Of a DNA stretch of 64,000 nt, positions 39,001 to 54,000 are shown piece after piece. Each line of letters begins with the position of its first letter. The first letter of the stretch is position 1. The DNA lies in NCBI GenBank assembly GCA_024734555.1, contig JANPWX010019815.1:1258501-1322500 (forward strand), written 5' to 3'. The notes below the pieces were generated by a model. It had not been told where the DNA came from. It searched no databases and worked only from the letters and a program-made list of their open reading frames with translations. A program made the position numbers and the translations under genes. Source of the stretch: Trochalopteron elliotii. Its lineage: Eukaryota > Chordata > Aves > Passeriformes > Leiothrichidae.

Positions 39001-42000
39001 ATCTTTCAACAAAAATTATTCTGTCATTCTAACTCTGCCTTCTTTTAGTTTCAAGCCATTCCCTCTTGTCCTTTCACTGTTTACCTGTGTGAAAAGTCAC
39101 TTTGTCTTTTACAGAAGCCCCCTATAAGTACTGGAAAGCTGCCAAAATGTGTTTCTACTGCCTTCTCCAGGATGAACAGCCCCAACATTATTAGCACATC
39201 TTCATATGCTCCAGCCCTCTCATTTTCATGGATCTCCTCTGCGGTTCTTGTAATGGGTTCATGGCTTTCCTGTATTGGGCATTGCAGAGCTGGGTTCAAT
39301 ATACCAGCTGGAGGATCCCCTTGAGGGCAGAGTAAAACTTGCCTTGCTGATCATGCTTTTTTTATAAAGCCCCAGACACAGTTGGCTTTCTGGGCTGCAG
39401 GTGTACATTGCCGTGTCATGTCCAATTTTTTGTGCACTGGTACCTCCAAGTCCTTCTCTACAGGGCTGATACTTCATAAAGGTGCATAAATATGTGTATG
39501 TTGTAAGTCTACTATATTGATTTTTCAACTAGCAAACATTTTCGTTTGCAGTGTTAAAGCATCTCTAACAATATGATTACTTTGTTTACGTCAATCTTTG
39601 TATTACTGATATAAGTTATTTCCTTATTAGAAAATTACTCTATTGCTGATTGTAAATCACTGAAATTGCAGCACAAAGCATGTAATGACATTCTTCTAGA
39701 GACAAGAAAACCTGTCTTGTGGTGACACAGCATGAAATTTTCTGTAGTAAAATCAGTTATTTTCTATACCTAAGCTTTATAAACAAAAAAAATTAACTTT
39801 TCTTCTGTAATGCTAGTTCCTAGAATTTTGGTTCTTGTTTTAGTGCGATGAAGTAAAAATAATCTTACTTATCATACTTGTGTCTTCCAAGGCCACAGAT
39901 TAAAGCCATAGATTTGATAGCCTGGAGTTTTCTGTGCAACTCCCTTACTGCTGTTAGAACTGTCTCTGTACCATACAATGCAGTGTTTGAATTACATGTG
40001 CTGTGTAAGGCTACCCCCACACTTCTGTCAACTGCATATGATGCTGTAATTGCATTGTATTTCTAAATTTCCAGGTGTGAGTTAGAATTGCAGCATTTAT
40101 TTTACAACATATTCACACAGTTGAAATGATGGCTTGACCCTTGAGTTGAAATCACTGTAGAAGTGGGATGAGTTCTAGCTTGCTAATGATGACATTCCTG
40201 ATTTGGTTTCCTTTGGGAAATTTGGAGGACTGTCCTGTCCAGGAACTGGAGTCCAGTCCTACAGCTCCCAGAATGCAGGGTCTCTGCCTAGGCTGGGGGA
40301 TGTGGGTGGACAGTAACATATGGACACTGACATAGCTGGTTACACAGACTGGCAGTGACAAGGTCCTGCCTTCAGTAGTGGTGCTCACAAGCACAGCCAA
40401 CCATGTCTCCTCCTCCTCATGGGCTGACAGTGGCAGAGGGTCACTAGTGTAAGCACACATGTGACACATTCCAGGATCAAAAGCTCACATATGTTTGCAG
40501 ATGCTCCAAGCACCAGCACAGCACCGTATCCACCTTGTGGGTTCCTCTTGCTCAGCAGCTGATCCAGTTTGGTGCTAAGTGTCAAACACACACACTCATT
40601 CCACAAGCACTTCAGACCTACAATTTCCTCCACATAACACCACAGACCCTCTGCCCACCTGACACTTCTCGCCTAGAGCTCCCTACTCACCATCTGGTGT
40701 GGCTTGGAGTTTGCTAGTGAGTTATATCAGGAGTTGGACTCAGTGATCCTTGTGGGTCTTTTCCAACTCAGGATTTTCTGTGATTCTGTAATTTGCATAG
40801 GTCTGTTCAGGAGAAGGTACAGGTGCTCAGTCCCATCAACAGCCAGCACCACAAGGGCTGTGACCACCTCTGCTGAGTCTATCACTTCTGTAGCTGCTTT
40901 TTTTGTGGGCACACGTTATTCCCACCCCAGCAGCTTGTTGCCAAGTCTACTCCCTGCCACTGGCACTGAGACCCCACTCACTTTGGCAACTGATACCACA
41001 GTCCTGTGGCACCCAAAACCCTGGTATGATTCCAGTGGCTGGCACCAAATCCCTCACACCCCTGTTAGTCCTCCCAGTAGCTGGCACTTAATCCCTACAG
41101 CACTTGCAGCATCCATGCATGTGGGATAGAAACTAGAATTATGCAGAGAGAGTTATGAGCTTTAGTAATAGGACAAGGTAGACTGCAGTGATCAGGTGCT
41201 GAGATCATCAGATACTGTACTGACCAACATCAACTTGCACGTAACTGTTCCCTTTTACACCTCTGTCTGCTATCCTGTCCCATGCACGTTACCTCAGATG
41301 CTGGCAGGGTTCCGCTGACCCCTCCTACATTCTCCACTTAGGAGTTTGCATCCCTATCAGATACAAAGTCCGTGTCTGCAGTTTCTTGATAGCCCATTTA
41401 TTACTGTCTTTGACTGGGTTTGTTTCTGATCATTGTTTTTATTAACATGAAGTGGACAAGTTTTATGTCTTGAGTGTCTCCCTCCTTTTCCTTATCTCAA
41501 TTTGTCAAGGTCCTTAACCAGATAGTCATACTGAAAAAATCACCGTTTTCATAGTCCACATATACTTACCAATTAGTGAGACTTACCAGGTTTGTTCCCA
41601 TCCTAGCCTTCCTTGCCATATCAGTCAGGTTTGACTCTGTAGGTTCTGCTTTGTAGCTCCTTTGACCAAAAACCCTCAAAGAAGTAGATACTCTCCTGCC
41701 ATGTACCCTTATTGTATGGGATAACAACTGGAGGAACTTCAACTAAAACAGCTATTGTATGTCTTGGTACCAACTCAGGAGTATTTTCTTTGAAATAAGG
41801 GAAAACCATGGCTTATTGCTTGCATGCAGTTACTTCTACTATGTCTACATGACAGAATTTTCATGTTTACGCTTGTTTCTCAGACTCCAGTGGTCTGTCT
41901 ATGAAGACCCGAGATGTGTAGTGTGTAATAAGTATAAAAGAAATAGGGGTGGATGATTTCACTGAGATATTGACAAAGAAGGGAATGTTTTAAGAATGAA

Positions 42001-45000
42001 AGTAATCTATTACCATGTTAGAGTTGATTTAGATGACATAAGTTTTGATGGACTTTTAAGGAAGACTGTACTATGTAGTAATCATTCTTGTACACTGACA
42101 CTGGGTAATAGAACAGTAGACAGCAATTAGCATATAGACTGAAGATGTTCAGGGAGGACCTAAATGCTTTTTAGGAGCAAAAGAAATTTTTACTGTTTAC
42201 AGAATGAATTCTCATCATGAGGACTGCAAAAATGGAAATGGCATTTTATATGACAGATTTCTGGTGTTTTCATATGATGATGTTGGTTACTATGAAGAGA
42301 ATATTTCAATGCATAGTACATTACTAGAATTGTGGGGATTTAAGAATTGTTCAGCTTTCAAATGGAAAAGAATCTCTGTTATACTTAAAATGGAAATTCT
42401 GTAGGGTTAGTGTTTGTCATAAAGCGTATATAGCCAGGAGATGTTAGTTAAAAATCTATTATTTGTACTTCATTCATTGGATTTTTAAATCACATTCCTT
42501 GTGAAAAGTTAGCAAGTAGAATCTCCTTAAAATATTGCACTTAAACATTAGATAATTGTACTTGAAGTATCTGAAGGAATTTTATTTCTAAGTAAATGCT
42601 AAAGTAATCAGTTCAGTCATGGCATGGAAAGTCAATCTATACTAAAAAGATGTTCTTCATTACTGGTGCTATGTGTATTCATTAATATAGTTGTGGACCT
42701 TTTCTTTTTGCAGACTAAGAGTGACTTTATTTGGTTTCTTGGGTCTTGTGGAAAAAAAATTGGAATTCTCTAAGTCAAGTTTAAGGTTGGAGTAAAGGTT
42801 TATGAATGTTCGGAATCATGTCTGTGAAGAGGTGTGGTAGGACTACTGCTGTTTTTATGAGTAGCACTATTTGAATGGACTTGAATCAGGTAGACTTAAA
42901 TATCCTCTCTATGTGATCCAGAGGTATATAAATACCCATACATTTGTTGTGCATATGTTGAGTGCATAAATTCTTTTGATCCACACAGTTACAATAGTAT
43001 CAAATTTCCTATGTTCTGGACAGACTGAAATCACTCAGTCTTGACTGAATCCCCTAGTTTGAAATTTTGTTCAGTGTAATTGTTAATTAAAATAGAAGTA
43101 ATTTACCTTTTTTTCCTTTCATAGGTATGTGTTCTTCTTGGATCCATGCAACATTGATCTAGTACATCAGAAGATTAAGTCTATTGCCTTGTGTGTATCA
43201 GCTTGCCCAAGGAAAGACCTGAAAACTCTGGCTGATATACAGAATTTTGCAGAAACTAATGGTATGAAAAAAACAGGTTTGTTTTTGTTCATATTTTTGT
43301 AGGATCTGAAAAAAATCATGCATTAGATGAGCTAAAATGAAATATATATTAAAAAATATGAATAGAAATAACGTGCTCAATTAAGCTAAAACATTACTGT
43401 GTCTTATAGTATGATAGTATTCCACTTGTCTTTAATAGTCTTGATAGTATTGATAGTATTGTCTTGATAGTATTCCAGTTTGTCTTTAAAACAGGAGTAC
43501 AAAATATAATGAGCATTTGAGGGAATGTCTGACTATATGATAAGTTTTCAGCTCCTAAGGAAATTTTCTGACATTGCTGCTTAACAGTAGTGCTGTTGAA
43601 AAGTTCTTATGTACAGAGAGTTAGTGAGAGCTGTGCTGCTGTTTAATGGCACTTGTGGCACTGAGTATGGCTCTGTATGTGAAAATATTCCTGCTTTTAT
43701 TCAGTGCTACAATGCAGTTCTTTTTTGGTTTTGTTTTGTTTTCTTATGCTTTTCTTTTAAAAAGAAGTTTAAAGGAGACGAATTGCATTTACAAAGGAAA
43801 TACTTTTATCTTGTCTTCCTTAAGAGTAGTACTTTTTCTCTGTAGTAGGAATACTGACATTACTAGTTTAGTTCCTGTTTTAACAGTCAGTGGAATAGAA
43901 TGTGTGAGAAGTAACCAACCTTTGGACACACAAAATAAAATAAAGATATTAAATTAATTTGAGGAAATTTCAGCATCTTTTAGTTATTCAAGTGGGAACA
44001 TTTTCCTAATGTGTGGCACAATCCTGAAGTTATCTTTTAAAATGATGCAGTAATAATTCTTTGCAAGGTGCTTGACTAAAAATGATTCAGTCTGGATGAC
44101 CCAGTTCAAAGCAGAGGAACTGATTACTTTTCATAATAGTACAGAAGTAAACATCTCAGTTTCTAGCACAGGTTATGAGTACTCTCCTTTGAAAGCAGAG
44201 TGAGTTGAAATGGCACTGGGACACTGTTAGTGCCCTTGGTCTCCCACTGCACAGTACCTGCATGCCTGTGTGTCTGATTCCTGAAGTTCAGGAAGATGAG
44301 CCACTGTGAGGCATCATAGCTTTTATGGAGCTGCACAAACAGCTTTGTCATGTGATCCTTGCACTGTTGTCAATTACAAATGAAAATAGTTAATATCTAC
44401 AGTTGCATTCTTTACTCCTTCTCTGAGCGTGCTGTGTTTTTCTTAACTAATGCAGGCCAGTTCTTTGTTAGTGTGAAGGTCATTTGTGGTGGAGTTCAAG
44501 TACCTCTTCAAGCAATGGAATTCGCCATGTCCTTCTTTATCACCAGCATTGTTTCTATAAGTCAAATCTCTTAGTAATTCTGCCTGACATATGTTCAGTA
44601 TAAAGTATCTTTTAAAGTACAACAAAAACCATTCTTCCCAAAATATGCTATGCTATGTCATGTCCTCGTGATTCTCTGTTCTAATTTTATTTTCCTTAGA
44701 GCTTTAGATTTTAAAACCTTAAGGTGATTTTTTTAAATTAATATGACAGTCAGTTTTTTTCAGTTTCCAGAAGCTTGGTCAAAAGCATGAAATTTGGTGC
44801 TGCAGCAGAACATAATCACTAATGAGTTCAATTCCTAATTTTCATTATATTTTTGGCTTATCAAAGACTTGTATTACACTAAACTGAGATAAAGTCTGTG
44901 CATGACTGAAATCACACCATTCAGAGAAATATTGTCACCCTTATGGTTATATTTCTGCTTAAATTTTACCAACCTATGCAAGTTCCAAAAAACAGTGTTT

Positions 45001-48000
45001 TGCAGCAAATGAACAGCTTAATTGTTATCATCTTAACAGTTGCATATATATAGTAAAAGTTCAAGTGTGATTCAGCCTTTTAGCAGAGCAGGAACAGTGA
45101 ATTAGTACCAAAACTATAATGCTCAGTAAGCAGAATAATTTTTCTGAGATCCACTTTGTAACTATGGTAGTGGATTTAAATTAATACTAGGATTAGGTTT
45201 GGCAGTCTGTTTTAAGTGACCATTGACTCCACTGTAAAAATAGTAATAGTAATAATTAAATCTGAGGATCTTGAACTTGGCTGCAGCTAGCTTAATTTCA
45301 GTTTCTGTGTTTGTGATGATATATAGTTAGAAAATAGAATTCAGCTGTCAAGTTCTGAAGAAGGAGGGCACGTTGTGTTTGGTTTTGTGATAATTGATTC
45401 TGAATTTTCTCAGGCTCGCAACTTCTAGCATTCAAAAAGAAAACCATATTATAATATTTTAAATTTATAGGTAAAGAATGCAGTCAATTCTTAAATTTGC
45501 TCTGTTGAGCCTTTCTGGAAAACTTTAACCCTTCCTGCATCCTGAAAATAGAAATTATCTGGAGACAGACTGTGTATGTTGCTGCCTGTGCTTTTGTAGA
45601 GTTGGGCGTTTTCACCTGTCTCATGCTATCCCTGAAATCACCTTACTTGTCCGTACACCTTGAAATTCTTAAAGGAATTACTGCTTAAGAACCCTTTCTC
45701 AACCCAAAGAAATCACCTGTTGTGCCTCAGTTGCCATGAAGAGGTGGTGTGGTAAGTTCAAATAAATGTGTTTTTTAATCTAAACATCTTTATCAAGGGC
45801 TGTGACATGTAAAACATACTGAAACATCTTTGTATTGACTAGTGGTTTTATCAATACCACTATACATATTTATATGTATACATATATACAAATTCATATG
45901 TATACATACATATGAATTTGCAGGTAGCTTAGCATTTATGGTATTTTTTACTAAAGTGAGGCATGCACTTGATTGTCTCAATACAAAAGGACAACTGCCA
46001 ATGCCAAAGATTCAGAACACCTGTGGCAGAGCTCATGTTTGTTGTGCAGTTCTGCAAGCGGGATTATAAGTAAGCATTTAGGGCAGACAAATGCTTGCTT
46101 GAGGCAAGAAGACCATTTCAGGGTAAAGCAGCCTTTTAGCTTTCTGAATCAGTAATGTTGCCCTTGCTCTTCTGCTGTAATTTTGGAAAGGAGATGATTT
46201 TGTGAATAACATAGCACCATTTCAGGGCAGTAATTTCACTCCCACCCCTACCTCACTTGCCCTCTGACAGTCAGGTCCTGCATTTGCAGTATCTTCCCAT
46301 CAAGGAAGAGAAGCCCATCCCTTGCAAAGCCAAGCTGATTTAAAGAAAACAAGAAAGCGTGTACCTTTAATCCCTTCACAGTAATTGGCACCCAGAAAAC
46401 TGGAACCAACTGGGACCTTTTACAGGAGGAGGAAAAAGGGAAAGAGAAAGCTGGGCTCTTGACCACTCAGATCTTTGACATGTGCAGAGGTGCAAGGTGT
46501 AAAATACAGAAATACTCTGGAGCAACACCTGGAAGTGACGCAGGAAGGTGCAGTGTTACCTGAGAAATGTTGCAATGCTGTTCTCAAACAGCCATGCTAC
46601 TGCTTGTGTTTACAGAACTATCAGTTGGACACAACTGAGAATATTATATGTTGTGAACTGACTGCTGTTGCTCTCCCCAGGATTTTGTCACCCAGTAGAA
46701 CACCTCAGGCGCAGAGTACTTGTGATTCAATGTTTTTGTTGGTCTTGGCCCTTAAAAAGTTATGTATTTTGAGTAGTGTGACTGAAAGCTGTTTTTCCCA
46801 GAAGCCAAATTGATGCTTCAAAACTTAATGTCCGTGAAGTACTGCAGTGATATTTTCAAGGACTTGCTAAAGCATATTGAAATATCCTTGAAGATATAAT
46901 TAATCTATGATTGTGCCAAATGAATAATGAAAAGTCATTATTAAAGAGAAACACTAGACAGGTGGCTATAATTTCTGTTGTGTTTAATTCAGTGATAACT
47001 GTAGTGTCTGTTCAGTGTGAGAACTACAATTCCTATTTATTTTTTAAGTAACTGTATGCATATTTAGGAACCTAAAATGAAATTCTAATTTTGCAGCATC
47101 TTGACAGGCATCTGTGTTGTCAGAGTTCTGTAGCTAGACCAGGCTAGTAGTGGTCTGGGTGGGCATAGAGTCACAGGGAGCACTTCACTGAGTTTGCTGT
47201 AGAGACTGACCTGAAAGAGATCAATAAAGGAAATCAGTCTGCTAAGTCAGAGCAGGTGATACCTCTGAACTATTAGAAGGAACCTCAGGGGAAACAAAAA
47301 GGATTTTTCTTTTGTCTGAAGATAATGACATCTTCATGTGTAGTGAAGTACATCTTCACAGTTCCCGTTAGGACTTGCTTTAGAAATAGCAGCTATGTGG
47401 GTCACCGTGAGCTTCTGACATTTTTTATCTGCTCTTATCCCCCCGCCTTTGTTTTTAGTGAAAGTATGCTGTTCAAAATGTAATCCTTTGCTCATGATTT
47501 TCTTGAAGTGTGATGTACTGTGTTAGTTACAGATACCTCATGCATAATCAGTTCTGCATCCCTACATCTTTGGAAACTTGGGTATGTTAATTTTGAGTGT
47601 CATTTTTTTAATTGACTAGAGTAAAAGTACATTTATGAGCAGTGTTGAGATACAGAGTCATCTGCTAGTACTCTATCTTGTTACCAGAACTGTTCATCAG
47701 GTTTGTGTTGTGTTGGAAATGTATCTTCTAGTCAGAATGAAATTGTTTCCTCAACAGAAAGTGACAGCATGTGGAGTCCTCCAATAATGCTGTGTTGTGT
47801 TATTGATTACATTAATAAACCATTTAGAAAGGGGAAGAAATAGTGAGGTTATAAATCTTGTTGTGACTACTGAATTATTTAGAATTGTATGGAAAAAAGC
47901 CCTGCTATCAATTGCAGTGGAATAAAATGTCAAATCAGAAGGAATGCCCCCAGAAGGAAGAGGTGGGAACCTATTGTTATGCATGTAGTGTTTTAATTTA

Positions 48001-51000
48001 AAGTGGTTATAGATACTTGGAGAAGAGATTGTGAAACTACTGAGGATCACAAGAGGTTTATGTTGGAAGCACAGCATTGTCTGAAAATGTAATATTTATA
48101 TACTGGGAAGAGGATCTGCATAGCAGGAGTGTAAGCTCCTGCTATGTTGACATCATAAAGGCTGTGTTCTGGTCCTTTCTTTACAATTTTTTTAAAATTT
48201 GTACACAAACACACATGTATTCACACACTGTATATATATACATACTGAGAATGGAAACAAGGATTATCATGATAAAAGGACCAGTGATTTCCTCTGTCTG
48301 TAAAAGAGAAAACTGTCAGGAAGAATAGGTCATTAAAAGCAGGAATATCTTAGAGAAGGTTGAAAAATTATTATTCCTTCATCTTATAATCTGAGTAATG
48401 GGAAACTAGAGATCAAAAATGAAATCACTAAGCATAAAAGAGATTTTTCTGCACACAAGTTATGGTTAATTTACAAAACTTACTGCCATAAGGATATTTT
48501 AAAAACAATAAAGATAAACTCTTAGAATAATTCTCTTAGAATAGAAAATCCAAACTCTATTTAGATATTTAATTACCACTGAAGAATATCCTTAAGTTCT
48601 AAGTTGTGCAGAGCTCAAGACAGTAGGAGAAACGTCTGCTACTTGACTAGATGGATTCCAGAGAAGCTGGTTTTATTTAGCACTGCAAGAAATAAGAGTG
48701 GAGGAATAGGTAAATTAATATTTTTAAGCTCTCTGTATTGTTAATAAGAATAGGAAAAAGTGAAGAGTATTGTCTTTTTTTTGTAATTAAAACTCAAAAT
48801 ACATATATATATATATATATACATACATAAATTCTGAATCTAGGATTTTCTTCCTTCCATACTCTTAGTTGTAACAGCATGTTGTAATATCTGTCACAGT
48901 AGTTCTCTTTGTCTTGCTTCAGTTTTAGAGACTTTTGAAGATCTAACTAGTGGTGTTTTATGATGGATCTTTCTTGGAATATTCTTGCAGGCATTGGAGA
49001 ATACTTACTTTCACTTCAGTCCCATATTTATTTATAAAAGCACCCGTAATTTCTCCTGCCCTTTGATGCTCATTGTTTTAAAGAAGTGGTGGTATGTCTG
49101 TCTGCAGCAACTAGAAGTAAAGATACATATAAACCCTACTTTTCTTCCTTTAAAACACACACTGTGCTTCTGGAAGGCAGCAGTGGCTAGATGTAGAGAA
49201 TGAAGCTTTTCTTTTCTGAGTACAATTCTGTCATATTAATCTGAGAAGTCCTGACTGCAAAGTGGTCTGTCCTATGCCTTTTTGCTCATCTCAAGGCATC
49301 ACTATTTTGCTAGGGCCCAGAAATCAGATTTTGGTGTCAAGGTTCAGCTCTATCCTTATTTGGTCTTCTGGTTCTGTTCCTGCTCAGTTTGCAAAAGGTG
49401 TAGCTGCAATGTTTAGCTGTGTTTGTGCAATCCTCTGGTGCTTCCGCTTTATCTGATACTTTAGACCACATTAAAATCTCTGGCTAAGAGATGGAGTTCT
49501 TGTCTTCTCAGTCGTTTCCAGCTCTGATGCTAATATATGCATAACTAAATGCTGCTTCATTCCTAAAAGAAGCATCAAATGCGTCTGCTCTTGGAATGTT
49601 CTTGTTGTTCTAAAATAGGTAAATAGGAAATTTATACAATCCTCAACTTTTCTGCTTAGTGCTTGTGTTCTGAGTAGAATTACTTCCTATAGTTGTAGGT
49701 GGGTTGTAATTACTATTGGCAGGCCTTGCAGTCAAAGAATAAAGAAAGTCTGGTCAGTGTGATGTGATTTGTTTCATGGTGATCTGAACCTATTTCTGTT
49801 TGACAGGAGTCCACAAAGAGAGGATCACATTATTACTTGCCATGCTTTTTCTGGGGTCATACAGCATTGTTCTCTTTACTGACAGAGCTCAGTAAAGGAG
49901 AGTAACTACCACCTTCTATGGAAGCAGTTTTTGCATCCTACTAGTTCTGTGGTTTTTGACTCTGGAATTTGCAGCAGCCACATTGATGAGACAGTGATTG
50001 GGGCTGTCACTTTTCTATGCTGTGTTGCTAGTCCATAGTATGCTAAGGTAATATCCAATTATTGGAAGTGTACCAAGTTGTCTCATTGCATGAAGCTTTG
50101 AATAGGTAGTATGGTTCAGATGAACAGGTTAGAGCTGATAGAGTTTGACAGATAGATTTCAGGCAAGTTCTGGGGTGAAAAATGTAGAAAAGCGTTAAGA
50201 ATTTTATCCTTGTGAGAGTCTGGGAGCCTTGTCCTTCCTAAACTCCACCTCTGTCATCAGTGTCATACTCCAGCCTTTATTGCATGGATTGGTTGGTCAA
50301 GCATAATCATCTCTGAGTCATGTATTCACAATGTTAACTAAGTTTTAATTGGTGAACTTAGTCATAAAATACCCATAACTCAAGAGGAATTAGGACTGGG
50401 CTAAAGTCCAGAATTGAGGAGCTGTGATTTTAACAGTCTCATTGCTGATAACGTTTCTGCACATTTCTGGATCTGTAAGTTTTATTCCTGTGTCAAAGAA
50501 CATAATGAAGTAATAGGTTGTTACTTGTAAAGGAGACAATGAAGTAAGATGCTATGTTTCTGAACTATAAGCTCTGCTTCATCACGTGGCTTTTTAGAAT
50601 TCAGTTATCAATATCTATAGAATATGCTGAGGTGGGGAGACCCACAAGGGACCATGAAGTCCATCTTCTGGCCCTGCACAGGATACCCTAAGAATCACAC
50701 CATGTACATGACAGTATTGTCCAAACACTACTTGAACTCTGTCAGGCTGGTGCTGTGACTGCTTCCCTGCAGAGCCTGTTCCAGTGCCCAGCCATCCTCT
50801 GGGGGTAGAACCTTTCCACAATACCTAACCTAAACCTCCCCTGACACAACTTCAGGCCATTCCCTCAGGTCTCGTCACTGGTCGCTGCAGCGAAGAGTGC
50901 ACAGGGAAGTTGCAGACTGTGGTTAAGTCCCCCTCAATCTCCTCTGGGCTGAACCAACCAAGTGACCTCAGCCACTCCTCATACAGCTTCCCCTCAAGTC

Positions 51001-54000
51001 CCTTCATCATCTTAGTTGCCCTCCTTTGGCCATGCATCAAGAGCTTAATATCTTTTTTATATTATGGCACCCAAAACTGCCCCCAGCACTCGAGGTGAGG
51101 CTGCCCCAGTGCAGAGCAGAGGGAGATGATCCCCTCTCTTGCCTGGCTGTCGATGCTGTGCCTGATGCCCCCCTGGGACACAAGTGGGCCTCCTCTTTGC
51201 CAAGGCACTGCTGGCTCATGTTCAACTTGCCCTTGACAGTGACCCCCAGGTCCCTTTCTGCAGCACTGTTCTCCAGGGTGTTATTCCCCAGTCTGTCCAT
51301 ACATCCAGGGTTTCCCTGTCCCAGGTGCAGAATCCAGTATTTGTCTTTCTTAAACTTCATACAGTTGGTAATTACCCAGCCCTGTCATTTGATGACTCCT
51401 CTCTGCAAGGCCTCTGCCTCGGAGGAAGTCAGTGGCTCCTTCCAATTTTGTATCACCAACAAACTTACTTTGAACCTTTGAGTCTTGTGTCCAAGTTGTT
51501 TTTTAAAATGCTGAAGAGCACAGGGCTAAGGATGGAGCCTTGTGGAACCTCACTAGTGACAGATCACCAGTCTGATGTCACCCCATTCACTGTAGCCCTT
51601 TGTGCCTGACCTGTGAGCGAGCTGCTCACCCACCACATGATGTGTTTGTCCAACCAGCTGCTGGACATTTTCTCCAGAAGGGTCCTGTGAGAGACAGTGT
51701 AGAAAGCTTTACTGAAATCCAAAAAGATCACATCAACTGGCTTCCCTAGATCAGCTAGGTAGGTTACCCTGTCCTAGAAGGTTGTCATGGTGGACATACA
51801 GGACTTTCTTCTCATGAAACTGTGCTGGCTGTGCCAATGGCTGCAGTGTCATTCAGATGTTTCATTCAAGTGTTTTTCAGAACTCCCAGAATAATCTTCT
51901 CCATAGTTTTACCAGGCACTGAAGTGAGACTGACAGGCCTGTCGTTTCCAGAGTCATCCTTCTTGCCCTTCTGGAACATTGAGACAACCTCAGTCAGCTG
52001 GGAACTCCCCAGATACCCAAGACTGTTCAAAAACAATTGAGAGAGGTTTGCAATGACATCAGCCAGCTCTTTGAGTATTCTTGGATGAATCCCATCATGA
52101 AGCCACATAGATACATGAGGATCCAGGTGGAGCAGCAAATGCCACACAAATTTGGGGTCAACTGGGAGTTTATCATTCTCCCAGCCATGATCCTCCAGCT
52201 CTGGGCACTGGGACCTTTTAAGCCCATCACCAGTGTGAAGGAAACAGGCAAAGAAATCATTAAACATGTCACATGTATCATGCCATGTAAGTGCACAGTA
52301 CATGCACAGTGTCAGACTCAGAGTGGAAGTTCATATAAATTACCAAAAGTTTGTAGTCTCTTGGGCTGTGCTTTGCCATGTGTATGTGAGAAGGGCTATG
52401 TTGAGCTGCTTGGAGCCCTTTGTAACTTAAAAGAACACACTCCTAAACTCCTAAGGTGGCTAGTGCTCCTGGTGCTGAAGGTGTCCCTGTTGTCTCTGCA
52501 TAATTCTGTAATTTTCTGCTTAAATCCTTGACTCTGAATGAATCTGTGTTTCTAGGTCTGAAAGTCCTTGTTTTAGTTGCTGTTTAATACATGTTGATAG
52601 ATGGGTAGACACTGCTGAGCTCCCGGAATAGAATCCACAACCCCTGGTATGCTTTCCACAACTGTAAGTCAGCCATATAAATATCATTGGTATCCTCTGT
52701 GGACTGCTCCTCTTATTGGATGAATTAAGGAATCTTACCATTTGTCAAGCTGTAAACTCTTGATAGTAATGCTGCTTTAGCAGGAGGTTGTTTGTTGATT
52801 TACAGCAAAGCAAATACAGGAAGGAAAGCTGTATTGGAGCTCTGGTCTCTAAAAGTATTTTTACCTAACTAGCTTTGATTGGTTTGGACCTTCTTGTTTA
52901 CTGTACTGCTGTGGAAAGCAGGGCATTATGTCCTCTGTGCACTGTGTCTTCTGAGCATACAAGACCTTCAATAGTTTGCCTTCACATTTAGAAAAAAATC
53001 TTTGAAGTAAAAGTCCTGGCTTTCTACAGCATCTTTATATATAAACTTTGGCTAAATATAGCTATTTTCTCTGAGTGCCAGAGATGATGGCTGTTTAGTT
53101 CCTTACTAATCCAAGTCTCGGCAAAACAGAAAGGAGACTTAGAAAAGAAGTTCTAACAGCTAGGTTGGAAATTGATCTTTTGAGATACTTTGCTCCAGTT
53201 ATGGTTCCAGTATATTCTAATGGCTGAAGCAAGTCTTTCATTGAAAAGAAACCATGGAACAGAAACCATGGTATGTCTCCATGATACCACTTTGTGTGTG
53301 AAACCACCAAATACAGAATTGTGGGACCAAAGTGTGCACACAGGTCAGGCCCACCAATAGCCCAAACACTGATGCTCTGCATAGTTTAGAAGTATTTATC
53401 TTAATGTTACAACATGTTTGGATCTAAAATCCAATATTTATAGGACAGTTTGATGTTATTTGCCTAAGGGTTTCTCTGGAAGAAATATGTGCATTGCTGT
53501 AGGAAGCAAAGGGTGTATTATTTCAGTGATCTTTTAGTTTGTTCTCTGTATTCTACTCATATTGGTTTTGAAGCATTTATGAGTGATAATAATTCATGGA
53601 TAAAAGTAATGTCTTTGGTAAGATAATTATCTCAGGAAGGTAGATGACTCAAATGTTTCCTTCAAAATTTTCAGGCCTTACCAACTTGAACAGCAACAAA
53701 AAGATTGGCTGTACTAGTCTCTACTAACCCAGAATAACTAATACAGAGTGGAATGTTTGACAGTGCAGTTCATTCTTCTCTCTCACCTTAGAAAATGAAA
53801 ACTTCTATTAAGCGATGCACACAGACTCTTTTGTTAAGAAATCAGTTTTAAGTTTAATGTGAAGTGACATTGTTCAAGCACACATTTGAGTTCTAAAGCT
53901 CTCCTACGCAGTATTAGAGAAGTCAGAGGGCTTTCAAAAATATAAATAAATATTTATGGGAATAGTTTGAGTTTATGCCTAATTATTTGAGACCAAAGGA

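Larger units (their letters stand above)
35564..43124 (+). other. SLC44A1: SLC44A1 intron 3 (7.6 kb)
   Basis: Phase 2 intron. It contains two CR1 copies joined tail to tail at about 39.03 kb and a short CR1 tail at 40715-40795 inside an unclassified CT/CA-rich block (about 40200-41350). The stretches 35564-38720 and 41400-43124 show nothing recognisable. Confidence 0.9.

Noticed and set aside
40193..40472. Possible 268-base element flanked by CATTCC at both sides
   Set aside because: Composition continues unchanged beyond the right flank, there is no poly(A) signal or LTR-like order, and a 6-base match was found after trying several ends, so chance is likely.
46475..46813. 112-codon plus-strand frame in intron 4
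   Set aside because: No homology recognised, and constitutive exons 4 and 5 join in frame without it.
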